Translations under genes and position numbers: made by a program
Shown: positions 1-6,419 of the stretch, in pieces
Layout: the number at the start of each line of letters is the position of its first letter
Position numbering within the stretch: the first letter of the stretch is position 1
Notes under the pieces: model-generated
Databases searched by the model: none
What the model was told of the DNA's origin: nothing
What the model saw: the letters and a program-made list of their open reading frames with translations, nothing else
NCBI GenBank assembly: GCA_023458615.1
Contig: JAEWYV010000030.1
Location: 1 to 7,746, forward strand
Source of the DNA: Bacillota bacterium
GTDB taxonomy: Bacteria > Bacillota > Clostridia > Christensenellales > CAG-138
Length of the DNA: 7,746 bases
Reading direction: 5' to 3'

Positions 1-10
1 ATCCGTGCGC

Positions 11-1366
11 TTATGCGACGGTGCGTTTTTTACGGATGCCATACAATACCCCCGTTGCAGCCAAGAGAGCCGCGCCCAGACCGCCAAAGACGTAAACCAG
101 CGTCATATCCTGACCAGTTTGCGGAAGCGAGCTCAGTCCGCTGATGGTGATCGTATGGTAGATTTTTCCGCTTTCATTGCTGTCGAGCCAGACATAGAGC
201 CGCGTGCCGGCAGAAGGCGTGTTGTAACGTCCATAGAGCTGAATGTGCGCTTCGCCGTCATGCATGTCGGCGCGGCGATCATTCAAAGAATCGCTCGTGA
301 GTTTGAGATAGCTCGAACTCCAGCTCCAGTGAACCGTGGAAGAATCGTTGTCAACGGTTGTGCCGTCGGCGTTCTTCAGATACACTGTGAAATCGCCGGT
401 CCGCGAGGTTTTGTTCAGACTGCTCGGCCCTTGGATATCGAGATACTGCGAGGTCCTGACCGTTACGGTTGCGGTCTGCGAGTTGGTATAGGTGCCTGCG
501 CCATTGATCTTGGCGGTAATCGTCGTGGTGCCGTTAACGGCGGTCGCGCTGGAGGTAAAGTTCGCGCTCGTGGACAGTGTGGGACTTCCGCTGAGCGCAG
601 ATGTACCGGAGAGCGTACCAAGGCTACCGTTGCTGCTGCTCCACGTAACGGTGGAAGAGCTGGTGATCAGGTCGCCGCCATACTGGATGGTGAGTACGAT
701 CGGTGAACCCGTCGTATTTGCGGCTGTGATATTCTGGGAAGAGGGCGAAATCGAAATCACGGGTGTAACCGTGACGGCGCAGGTCTTCGTCTGTTCAATT
801 CCGCTGGAAGGCGTGCTCTTTGCCGTGATGGTAGCTGAGCCGGCCCCAACGGCAGAAACCAAACCATTGGAGTCTACCGTAGCAACATTCGAATTGTTGG
901 TTTCCCAGGTAACGCTGCCGGAAAGCACATTTCCAACCGTAAGGGTTGAGGTTGCGCCGCCGACCAGCGAAAGAGTTGTCTTGCTGATGGTCATTGCGGT
1001 GACCGTGATATTAATCGAAGCGGTCGCACTGGTGGAATCCGCGTCATTCGTACCGGTTAGGGTGACAGAATACGTCCCGGGATTTGTACCCGTTACTTGC
1101 GTAGTCTCTCCAGTGTCGGCAGAAAGCGAAATGCCGCTGCCGTGCGACCACGAGTAGGAAGGGGTACCTGTCGTGCCGGTTTGCGTCATGCCAGCAGTCA
1201 GATCCACCGTTCCGCCAACGGGAATGGTATAGCTTTGTCCCGAACCGGGAGTAATGGTAACGCCGGTTACCGTTGCCAGCGCAATGCCGGGTACGCCGGT
1301 AATTACCAGCGCGAGCACCAGCATGGACAGCACCGCCGCCGCCTTGATGAGATTCGTCTTTTTCAT
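11..1366 (-). CDS. LPXTG-anchored cell-surface protein with Ig-like (Big_2) domains
   Basis: A 451-residue secreted protein predicted to be covalently attached to peptidoglycan by a sortase. A signal peptide is visible at residues 1-32: MKKTNLIK, then a hydrophobic stretch ending near IALA-T. The mature part is rich in Ser, Thr, Gly and Val and reads as consecutive beta-sandwich domains. Residues about 34-122 are Ig-like or PKD-like. Residues about 124-201 are a clear bacterial Ig-like group 2 domain, with the typical 'VATVDSNGLVSAVGAGSATI' pattern. Residues about 203-303 are a third Ig-like repeat. Residues about 307-410 form a beta-rich domain I do not recognise. The C-terminus is a textbook sorting signal: LPQTG at 414-418, a hydrophobic segment at about 421-443, and a basic tail RKKR. 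The first ATG of the open frame (1462) is rejected, because it lies over the promoter and lacks a ribosome binding site. The ATG at 1366 has AGGAGG nine bases upstream. No sortase gene is in the window. The ligand or role is unknown; adhesion or a structural surface role is inference. Confidence 0.9.
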   Translation of the reverse strand: MKKTNLIKAAAVLSMLVLALVITGVPGIALATVTGVTITPGSGQSYTIPVGGTVDLTAGMTQTGTTGTPSYSWSHGSGISLSADTGETTQVTGTNPGTYSVTLTGTNDADSTSATASINITVTAMTISKTTLSLVGGATSTLTVGNVLSGSVTWETNNSNVATVDSNGLVSAVGAGSATITAKSTPSSGIEQTKTCAVTVTPVISISPSSQNITAANTTGSPIVLTIQYGGDLITSSSTVTWSSSNGSLGTLSGTSALSGSPTLSTSANFTSSATAVNGTTTITAKINGAGTYTNSQTATVTVRTSQYLDIQGPSSLNKTSRTGDFTVYLKNADGTTVDNDSSTVHWSWSSSYLKLTSDSLNDRRADMHDGEAHIQLYGRYNTPSAGTRLYVWLDSNESGKIYHTITISGLSSLPQTGQDMTLVYVFGGLGAALLAATGVLYGIRKKRTVA

Positions 1367-1375
1367 GGTGTAGTT

Positions 1376-1381
1376 CCTCCT
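1376..1381 (-). promoter_or_regulatory. Ribosome binding site deciding the surface-protein start
   Basis: AGGAGG on the minus strand, nine bases before the ATG at 1366. This perfect Shine-Dalgarno core fixes the start at the signal-peptide methionine. The longer reading from 1462 would put 32 uncharacteristic residues ahead of the signal peptide. Confidence 0.85.
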
Positions 1382-1404
1382 TTGGGTCGGAGCAATGGTT
1401 TCGG

Positions 1405-1422
1405 ATGAAACGGGAGTTTCAT
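1405..1422 (-). repeat. Perfect 7-bp inverted repeat in the surface-protein mRNA leader
   Basis: ATGAAAC and GTTTCAT are separated by a four-base loop. They form a perfect stem that would begin about five bases after the predicted transcription start. A hairpin at the extreme 5' end of an mRNA can stabilise it. The same dyad in DNA could be an operator just downstream of the promoter. The sequence alone does not distinguish these. Confidence 0.6.
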
Positions 1423-1433
1423 GGACTATACAT

Positions 1434-1462
1434 ATCATACGAATACAACATAATAAAGTCAA
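1434..1462 (-). promoter_or_regulatory. Near-consensus SigA promoter of the surface-protein gene
   Basis: On the minus strand, -35 TTGACT (1457-1462) and -10 TATGAT (1434-1439) are separated by exactly 17 bases. Each hexamer matches five of six consensus positions. The predicted start of transcription is near 1427, giving a leader of about 60 bases. This is the best promoter match in the window and suggests the protein is made in quantity or is controlled by a repressor. Confidence 0.8.
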
Positions 1463-1487
1463 TAAAAGTGCTACATCGTTTTCGGTT

Positions 1488-1507
1488 TCGTAACCAAATT
1501 GTTACGA
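1488..1507. repeat. Dyad upstream of the surface-gene promoter
   Basis: TCGTAAC and GTTACGA are arranged as a perfect 7-bp inverted repeat around a six-base A/T-rich spacer (CAAATT). The dyad lies about 25 bp upstream of the -35 hexamer at 1457-1462, where an activator or repressor could bind. It is also downstream of the kinase terminator, so it is not needed for termination. The regulator is unknown. Confidence 0.45.
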
Positions 1508-1546
1508 GTTTAATGATTTTTACTCACAAACCTGTATAGACCATTC

Positions 1547-1581
1547 AAAAACGACCTGCGCCGTATGGAAACGGGCAGGTC
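1547..1581 (-). terminator. Intrinsic terminator of the pyrophosphatase-kinase unit
   Basis: Read leftward, GACCTGC pairs with GCAGGTC (1575-1581 with 1553-1559), and the inner CCGT pairs with ACGG around a six-base loop, with one bulged base. The stem is followed by GTTTTTG (five Ts at 1547-1551). It lies 35 bases past the stop codon of the kinase gene and before the promoter of the next leftward gene. This fits rho-independent termination. Confidence 0.8.
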
Positions 1582-1615
1582 AAGATACCAATCGGATGCT
1601 TAAGCAATGCTTTGA

Positions 1616-3331
1616 TTAGCGATAAAATGTATTCCCGCCGACAAACTCGCGCAGGATGGAGGTCGGCGGAATTTCATCCTCAACGTTTGCTTCCACAAAA
1701 TAATTTAAAAATTTGACGATGGATCGCGCTTCGTCATAATACGGGCTCTCCGGCTGAACCGCGCCGAGTAAGGGGAAAATGTGCTTCTTGAGCACAGCAG
1801 GCTCATAGATAAGCGTGGTGTTAAAGATGGCATCCGCATCCTCCTGAAACGGGAAAATCCATTTTTCTTCACCCGCGCGGACGCTGTCCCACATGGAGAG
1901 AGTGCGCTCAACGGAGGCGCCGCGCGTCTCATGATCGCGCACCATGCGTCGAAGGAGGCGAAGATAGGTGGTTGGGACGCGGTTATGGTCGTCGAGATTT
2001 AAGGTGGTCAGTGCGGAGACATAGAGCCGGAAGATCAAGTTTTTATCCACCGCCTCCGGTAGCAGCATGGGATTCAGGCCGTGCAATCCCTCGATGACAA
2101 GAGGGGTGCTTTCATCAATGCGCAGTTTGTGCCCCTCGTCGCAGCGCTTTTGGCGGACAAAGTCAAAGCGGGGCAGTTCCACCTCTTCGCCGCGTAGCAG
2201 TCGGGTGAGATCCTCTTGAAACTGTGCGATGTCGAGCGTTGCGATGTCTTCAAGGTCAATGGTACCGTCCGGGCCGGGCTTAAGCTGCTCGCGGTTGAGA
2301 TAGTAATCGTCCAGAGAAACGAGCACCGGTGTTTTGCCGTGCACACGAAGTTGGGTGCAGAGGCGATTCGCGCTTGTTGTCTTTCCGCTGCTGGAAGGCC
2401 CGGCGATGAGGATTGCTCGCGCGCCGCGCGCAATGATTTCGTCTGCCAGTTGAGCAAAACGTTTTTCGTGCAGCGCTTCGTTTACGCGAATCAACGTGCG
2501 CACCTCGCCGTTGAGCACCATATCGTTGAGATCCGCAACCACCGCGCAGTGCATGAGGTTACCCCATTCCTCGCTTTCGGAAAACACGCTGGAAAGCCGC
2601 GGAAGAGAAACATAGCCCGCCGGCACATTCGGATTTGCTGCTGAAGGGCGCAGCAACAAGAGCCCGCCGTTGTGCGATTGCAGATCAAACACGCTGGCAT
2701 AGCCGGTGGAGGGAGCCATCTCTCCGTAGAAATAGTCCACATAGTCCTCCTGCCGGTAGATGTCAAAATAGGAGAACTGGCGATATTTAAGTAGCCGCAC
2801 CTTATCCTCCTGCCCGTCGGCGGAGAAAAAGTCGATTGCTTCGTCAATATCGATGCGTTTACGTTCCAATGTTAGGTCGGCGTCGACAATCTCGCGCATG
2901 GCGACCTTGATGCGCGAAACATCCGTTTCTGTGAGTTGAATCCGCTCGCCAACGCTGGCAAAGAGGCCTGCGCCGACGGCATAGTTGATGCGAACCCGTG
3001 TGTTGGGATAGAGCTTTCGCATCGCAAGCAGAAAAACAAATAGCATTGTGCGCTCATAGACACGATTTCCGCGTGCGGAGTCATAGCGCAACAGCGAGAC
3101 AATTCCGTTTGCCGCGCGCATCGCGCGGCGGAGTGTTACCCGCTGGGCGGCGTGCTTTGCGTTTTCCTCGCGCAGCGGAATGTAGTTGAGCGTAAAGGTT
3201 TCGCCTGCAATGTTGGCGGCGAGCGGGCGGGTTTTTAAATCCGCGCTATCCAGACCAAGCCTACGGACAATGTCCAGCAGGCTTTCGCCACAGGCAACCT
3301 CCGTGGTGATGTTGTCTATTGTGAGTTTCAT
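1616..3331 (-). CDS. Nucleoside (uridine-like) kinase with ThrRS-like TGS and editing-like N-terminal domains
   Basis: This 571-residue, probably cytoplasmic protein is a phosphoribulokinase/uridine-kinase-type P-loop kinase joined to a threonyl-tRNA-synthetase-like N-terminus, a layout I know from Clostridia and Thermotogae. Residues 1-55 resemble a TGS domain. Residues about 60-245 resemble the ThrRS second (editing) domain, with LYPNTRV at 107-113 and YVD...PSTG at 197-210. The kinase starts near 300. It has a Walker A motif, GPSSSGKT (311-318), a DDYY motif at 341-344 where uridine kinases have their DxFY acceptor-site motif, LVIEGLHGL (411-419), and an Arg-rich RRMVRDHETRG lid region (461-471). 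It presumably transfers the gamma phosphate of ATP to a nucleoside, but the substrate is not proven. The metal-ligand His and Cys positions of ThrRS editing domains appear to be replaced (see findings). The start has AGGAGG nine bases upstream. The gene lies 34 bp after the pyrophosphatase and is probably co-transcribed with it. Confidence 0.88.
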   Translation of the reverse strand: MKLTIDNITTEVACGESLLDIVRRLGLDSADLKTRPLAANIAGETFTLNYIPLREENAKHAAQRVTLRRAMRAANGIVSLLRYDSARGNRVYERTMLFVFLLAMRKLYPNTRVRINYAVGAGLFASVGERIQLTETDVSRIKVAMREIVDADLTLERKRIDIDEAIDFFSADGQEDKVRLLKYRQFSYFDIYRQEDYVDYFYGEMAPSTGYASVFDLQSHNGGLLLLRPSAANPNVPAGYVSLPRLSSVFSESEEWGNLMHCAVVADLNDMVLNGEVRTLIRVNEALHEKRFAQLADEIIARGARAILIAGPSSSGKTTSANRLCTQLRVHGKTPVLVSLDDYYLNREQLKPGPDGTIDLEDIATLDIAQFQEDLTRLLRGEEVELPRFDFVRQKRCDEGHKLRIDESTPLVIEGLHGLNPMLLPEAVDKNLIFRLYVSALTTLNLDDHNRVPTTYLRLLRRMVRDHETRGASVERTLSMWDSVRAGEEKWIFPFQEDADAIFNTTLIYEPAVLKKHIFPLLGAVQPESPYYDEARSIVKFLNYFVEANVEDEIPPTSILREFVGGNTFYR

Positions 3332-3365
3332 GAAACGTATCCTCCTTTTTCAATCTGCCCCGGTG

Positions 3366-4979
3366 TTAACCCCAGAGCAGCGAGAGCGCGGGTACAATCT
3401 GCTTTTTACGCGAGATAACGCCCGGCAAAAATGCCGCATTATGTTTGAACGAAACATTAAACGCATGCTCCAGCACGTCCAAGTCGCCAACCGCGAGAAG
3501 CAGCGTCCCCTCCTTGAGCACATCCGTGAGCATCAGCAACATCATATCATAGCTATGCTGCGCCATCTCGCGCTCCATCAGGGCAAGGAACTCCGGCTTC
3601 TTCTTCTCCAACGCGTCGGTATCCAGCGAGGTAATCTGAGAAATACCGAGGGAGTGCCCCGCAATTTGAAACTGCTTGAAGTCTGTAAAGTAGAGCTCCT
3701 CAAGACTGCTGCCGTCCGTCGGCGAAACCGAGAAGATCTCACGCCCTAATGTATCCAATGAAAGTCCGGCGATCTTTGCCATGCGCTCCGCCATCGCGCG
3801 ATCAACCGGAGTACTGGTTGGGGACTTGAACACGATAGTGTCAGTGACGATTGCGGCGGCGAGCAGACCCGCAAGCTTCTTGCTCGGCATCACACCGCGT
3901 TCAAAGAACATGCTCGTAATGATGGTGCAGGTGCTGCCGACCGGCTCGTTGCGGACATAGACCGGCGCATCCGTCTCCACCTCGGCTAATCGGTGATGGT
4001 CTATGATTTCGAGAATCTCCGCCTGCTCCAGGCCGGGAATGGACTGATGCAGCTCGTTATGATCCACAAGCACCACACGCTTGCGCTTTGGGCGCAGCAG
4101 GTGAAAGCGCGAGAGCGTACCCACCACACGATCCTCCGCGTCGAGAATCGGATAACTGCGAAAGCGGGACTTGAGCGTTTCCTCCTTCACCTCATCTAAA
4201 AAGTCCGATAAGTGAAAGGAGACGAGGTTATCCCTGCGGCAGATGCGCGAGGCGGGGATGGAAAGAAACATGAGCCTAGATGCGGCGTAGGCATCATACG
4301 GGGTGGCGATGACGCAGGTGCTGCAGCCGGAGAAATCAAGCGTGGTGTCAACCTCGCTTTCGCAGACGATTAACGCGGCAGCGTGATTTTCCAGCGCGAG
4401 GCGGATCACATCCGGCTGATTGCCGCAGAGCACAACACTCTCCGGCCCGATCTCAGGATGTCCCGCATGCGTCGGCAGCGCCATCACAAGCGCGCCGGAG
4501 AGCTCCGTTTGTTCCGTTGCGGCGTGAATCAACCGTCCGTCCAGGCTCGCAAGCAAATTAAAGAGCGGCACACCCTCCAGTCGGGCGCCCTTGATCGAGC
4601 GCATGTCGTAGGTGGCAATCTCCTCCGGCGTGAGCATGCCGTAAAGTCGTCCATCCTCGTCTGTCACGGGTAGGGTAGGGATGATTGCCGTGTCGCTGAC
4701 GATGGTTTGCCAAGCGTGGTAAACACTCACTGCAGCGGAGAGGATGGGCGGCGTATCATAGTCCAAATCGGACACTTGTGTGCGAACTGTGTGCAGGAGC
4801 GTTGGGGCGGGAAAGTCAAACTTTTTCAGTAGCATCTCCGTTTGGTCGCTGAGCTCACCAATGCGAGACGCGATATAGGCGCGCTCGCCCAGCGCGTTTT
4901 TCAGCATGGCATAGGAGATCGCGGCGACAATTGAGTCCGTGTCGGGATTTCGATGTCCTGTAATATAGATGGGTTCCAT
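3366..4979 (-). CDS. ppaC: CBS/DRTGG-containing manganese-dependent inorganic pyrophosphatase (family II, DHH)
   Basis: This 537-residue cytoplasmic enzyme hydrolyses pyrophosphate to two phosphates, which pulls biosynthetic reactions forward. The catalytic DHH domain is split. Residues 1-65 carry HRNPDTDS with metal ligands His9, Asp13 and Asp15. The domain resumes at about 300 with VDHNE (Asp306), DHH (327-329), GSTCTI (348-353) and VTD (Asp380). The DHHA2 domain follows, with the substrate-binding SRKKQ motif at 523-527. All metal and phosphate ligands known from the Bacillus subtilis enzyme seem present. An insert of about 230 residues holds CBS1 (about 65-126), a DRTGG domain (about 127-250) and CBS2 (about 251-299). 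This accounts for the length compared with about 309 residues in the simple form. Known CBS-pyrophosphatases are inhibited by AMP or ADP and activated by ATP or diadenosine polyphosphates, so similar control is likely. AGGAGG lies four bases before the ATG, slightly close. It is the first gene of a two-gene unit with the kinase. Confidence 0.95.
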   Translation of the reverse strand: MEPIYITGHRNPDTDSIVAAISYAMLKNALGERAYIASRIGELSDQTEMLLKKFDFPAPTLLHTVRTQVSDLDYDTPPILSAAVSVYHAWQTIVSDTAIIPTLPVTDEDGRLYGMLTPEEIATYDMRSIKGARLEGVPLFNLLASLDGRLIHAATEQTELSGALVMALPTHAGHPEIGPESVVLCGNQPDVIRLALENHAAALIVCESEVDTTLDFSGCSTCVIATPYDAYAASRLMFLSIPASRICRRDNLVSFHLSDFLDEVKEETLKSRFRSYPILDAEDRVVGTLSRFHLLRPKRKRVVLVDHNELHQSIPGLEQAEILEIIDHHRLAEVETDAPVYVRNEPVGSTCTIITSMFFERGVMPSKKLAGLLAAAIVTDTIVFKSPTSTPVDRAMAERMAKIAGLSLDTLGREIFSVSPTDGSSLEELYFTDFKQFQIAGHSLGISQITSLDTDALEKKKPEFLALMEREMAQHSYDMMLLMLTDVLKEGTLLLAVGDLDVLEHAFNVSFKHNAAFLPGVISRKKQIVPALSLLWG

Positions 4980-5049
4980 TCGCCCTCCTGAAATTTGCGC
5001 CTGCCCGCCGGAAAATGGCGGAAAAACGCATGGTCGCCTGATAGGCTTT

Positions 5050-5078
5050 ATTCTAATCAGATTCGTTCAACAAGGCAA
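5050..5078 (-). promoter_or_regulatory. Candidate SigA promoter of the pyrophosphatase-kinase unit
   Basis: On the minus strand, -35 TTGCCT (5073-5078) and -10 TAGAAT (5050-5055) are 17 bases apart. They match four and five consensus positions respectively. Transcription would start near 5043, giving a leader of about 64 bases. The leader contains a short GC stem, CCGCC with GGCGG, at 5005-5021. The site lies between the terminator-like hairpin after degV and the pyrophosphatase ATG, as expected for an independent unit. Confidence 0.55.
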
Positions 5079-5110
5079 GTAGACCCCCTAGTTTTCACTC
5101 CGCGCGAATT

Positions 5111-5150
5111 TAAAGTATAGGAAAGGCGGATGGATTTGCTCCACCCGCCT
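5111..5150 (-). terminator. Terminator-like hairpin after degV
   Basis: Read leftward, AGGCGG pairs with CCGCCT and TGGA pairs with TCCA around the loop GCAAA. A G-U pair joins the two stem parts, giving 11 pairs. On the opposite strand that position is an A-C mismatch, so the structure is better in degV mRNA. The following tract, TTTCCTATACTTT, is only partly T-rich, so termination may be incomplete. The stem begins 17 bases after the degV stop codon. Confidence 0.65.
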
Positions 5151-5167
5151 CAATATAATCGATTTTG

Positions 5168-6031
5168 TTACCGCTCGCTCGCGACGAAAAAGAGCGCGAT
5201 GGTTCCGGGGCCGGAGTGCGCGCCGATGCTGGTGCCGATGTCGTCGATATACACCATGATGTCCGGATATTTTTCGTGAACAAGCGAGGCAACGTATTCC
5301 GCGTCGTTCACCGCATCGCAGTGCCCGATGAATACGGTGTGCGTCGCCTTCTGATCGAGCGTGTTTTCCATGTGCTCAAACAGCGCGCGGAGTGATTTCT
5401 TCCTGCCCTGCACTTTTTCCACCGCAACAAGATACCCCTCGTTATCCACATGCATAACGGGCTTGATATTGAGGATGGTGGCAATGGCCGCCGTCGCCCC
5501 GCTGATGCGCCCGCCGCGCTTGAGATAGACAAGATCATCTACGGTGAACCAGTGCGCAAAGTGCAGTTTGTTTTCCTCAACCCACTTGGCAAGCGCGTCG
5601 ATGGTGAGGTTCTGCTGCTTTGCGGCATAATAAACCAATAGCCCTTCGCCAAGGGAAGCGGAGCAGGAATCAATGACGATGATCTTGCGCTCGGGGTATT
5701 TTGCCTTAAGCTCCTCCGCCGCGTTGAAGGCGGACTGAACCGTGCCGGAAAGTTTTGAGGAGAAGCCGAGGTAGAGTACATCTTCACCCGCCTGCAAAAC
5801 GGGTTCAAACGCCGCAAGAAACGCAAAGGTATTTACCTGCGCGGTGGTTACAGTTACGCCTGCGCGCATCTTGGCGAAAAACTGCTCTATCGGCATATCC
5901 GACCGACCGGGGATATAGAAATACTCCTTGTCCTCCATGGTAAAGCCCATGGGCAATACGGTAACGTGTAACTGCTCGGCAAAACTTGCGGGCAGGTCGC
6001 TGGTTGCGTCTGTGAATATACGATAGCTCAT
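5168..6031 (-). CDS. DegV family (FakB-like) fatty-acid-binding protein
   Basis: This 287-residue cytoplasmic protein belongs to the DegV/FakB family. These proteins hold a fatty acid in a deep pocket and, in characterised cases, present its carboxylate to the kinase FakA for acyl-phosphate formation. Family signatures are intact. They are the N-terminal FTDATSDLP (6-14), TTAQ (62-65), SSKLSGT (91-97) with the Ser/Thr carboxylate contacts, DS.SAS.G.G (121-130), LKRGGRI (170-176) and GAHSGPG (270-276) with the conserved His. Its length is normal for the family. The ATG at 6058 is rejected because it has no Shine-Dalgarno sequence; the ATG at 6031 has AAGAGG eight bases upstream and begins directly at the family's first strand. 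No fakA is in the window, so a partner kinase would have to be encoded elsewhere. It appears to be monocistronic, with its own promoter and a following hairpin. The identity of the bound lipid cannot be told. Confidence 0.93.
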   Translation of the reverse strand: MSYRIFTDATSDLPASFAEQLHVTVLPMGFTMEDKEYFYIPGRSDMPIEQFFAKMRAGVTVTTAQVNTFAFLAAFEPVLQAGEDVLYLGFSSKLSGTVQSAFNAAEELKAKYPERKIIVIDSCSASLGEGLLVYYAAKQQNLTIDALAKWVEENKLHFAHWFTVDDLVYLKRGGRISGATAAIATILNIKPVMHVDNEGYLVAVEKVQGRKKSLRALFEHMENTLDQKATHTVFIGHCDAVNDAEYVASLVHEKYPDIMVYIDDIGTSIGAHSGPGTIALFFVASER

Positions 6032-6039
6032 TTTGTTCG

Positions 6040-6045
6040 CCTCTT
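6040..6045 (-). promoter_or_regulatory. Ribosome binding site deciding the degV start
   Basis: AAGAGG on the minus strand, eight bases before the ATG at 6031. The alternative ATG nine codons upstream has no purine-rich site before it. Confidence 0.6.
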
Positions 6046-6106
6046 TTCTGCACTTCATGAATCGATGTGCGAATGAATAATGGTTCTGATCAATTGGCTT
6101 GCTGGT

Positions 6107-6128
6107 ATAGAAAACTATCTGTTTCTAT
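6107..6128. repeat. Dyad at the degV transcription start
   Basis: ATAGAAA and TTTCTAT form a perfect 7-bp inverted repeat with an eight-base spacer. A second, tighter palindrome (ATAG, AAAA, CTAT) lies inside the left half. The element overlaps the edge of the -10 hexamer and the predicted start site near 6120. That is a classic operator position for a repressor, though it could also be a weak hairpin at the 5' end of the mRNA. It does not match operators I know, such as the FapR site. Confidence 0.45.
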
Positions 6129-6156
6129 TGTAGCCTGTTGTGCAGGGGGTTGGCAA
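6127..6156 (-). promoter_or_regulatory. SigA-like promoter of degV
   Basis: On the minus strand, -35 TTGCCA (6151-6156) and -10 TACAAT (6127-6132) are 18 bases apart, each matching five of six consensus positions. The predicted start near 6120 gives a leader of about 89 bases. Confidence 0.7.
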
Positions 6157-6208
6157 GTATTTCGCGCGGTTCGTGTCCATAAAAGCGCAACCAGCACGCG
6201 GCAGACTG

Positions 6209-6235
6209 TTGCGTTAGCATGAGTTATGGTATAAT
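6209..6235 (+). promoter_or_regulatory. Upstream extended -10 promoter candidate for the DUF1461-tsaD unit
   Basis: TGGTATAAT (6227-6235) is a perfect TATAAT with the TG extension. The only -35-like hexamer, TTGCGT at 6209-6214, is 15 bases away, which is short. A TGn motif can make a good -35 unnecessary. Transcription would start near 6242, giving a leader of about 178 bases. Confidence 0.55.
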
Positions 6236-6319
6236 CCACACGGCGGGCGGAGTTTTTGCCGTCGCTGCGGCTTTTCTGCGAAAGAATGTGGCTATTTGAG
6301 CCGGAAATGCGCGTTATCG

Positions 6320-6328
6320 TGTTATAAT
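6320..6328 (+). promoter_or_regulatory. Downstream extended -10 promoter candidate for the DUF1461-tsaD unit
   Basis: TGTTATAAT is a perfect TATAAT with the TG extension. No -35 hexamer sits at the right distance; the nearest, TTGAGC at 6296-6301, is 21 bases away. Transcription would start near 6335, inside a small six-pair stem (CTGCGT with ACGCGG, loop AACAG, 6333-6349). The leader would be about 85 bases. Confidence 0.55.
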
Positions 6329-6419
6329 GTCGCTGCGTAACAGACGCGGTTTGATTTGAAATATCCGCATCGATTTATGTTTGATAAAAACTTTGCAAGT
6401 AACGGGGAGACAAGCGAAC

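Larger units (their letters stand above)
6032..6419. other. Divergent intergenic control region between degV and the DUF1461 gene
   Basis: These 388 bp hold no convincing gene. From left to right they contain the degV leader, the dyad at the degV transcription start, the degV promoter on the minus strand, and two plus-strand extended -10 promoter candidates about 93 bp apart. No RNA gene or riboswitch that I recognise is present. The GC-rich patch at 6241-6275 between the plus-strand promoters has only weak 4-bp stems. Confidence 0.7.

Noticed and set aside
5..706. Plus-strand open frame of 233 codons
   Set aside because: It is fully antisense to the LPXTG protein, with an Arg/Gly/Ala-rich translation typical of a shadow frame.
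779..781. A single cysteine in the mature surface protein (residue 196)
   Set aside because: A cysteine near the last strand of Big_2 domains is common in Clostridia, so it is not evidence of a special bond.
492..1157. Long plus-strand open frame (221 codons) with a hydrophobic Val/Pro-rich translation
   Set aside because: It is antisense to the surface-protein gene. Its composition comes from reverse reading of Ser/Thr/Gly/Val codons, and it has no ribosome binding site or recognisable motif.
1367..1462. N-terminal extension of the surface protein from an ATG at 1462
   Set aside because: The extension covers the promoter and leader hairpin, has no Shine-Dalgarno sequence, and would bury the signal peptide.
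1397..1490. GGTTTCG repeated at 1398-1403 vicinity and 1484-1490 around the surface promoter
   Set aside because: A seven-base repeat within about 150 bp is expected by chance about as often as not.
3186..3749. Plus-strand open frame across the kinase-pyrophosphatase junction
   Set aside because: It overlaps two well-supported minus-strand genes and encodes nothing recognisable.
5005..5021. CCGCC/GGCGG hairpin in the pyrophosphatase leader as a riboswitch or terminator
   Set aside because: It is a single five-pair stem, not followed by a T-run in the direction of transcription, and matches no riboswitch I know.
6258..6275. GCCG/CGGC stem followed by TTTT between the two plus-strand promoters, possibly an attenuator
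   Set aside because: The stem is only four base pairs with a six-base loop and a short T-run, too weak to call a terminator.
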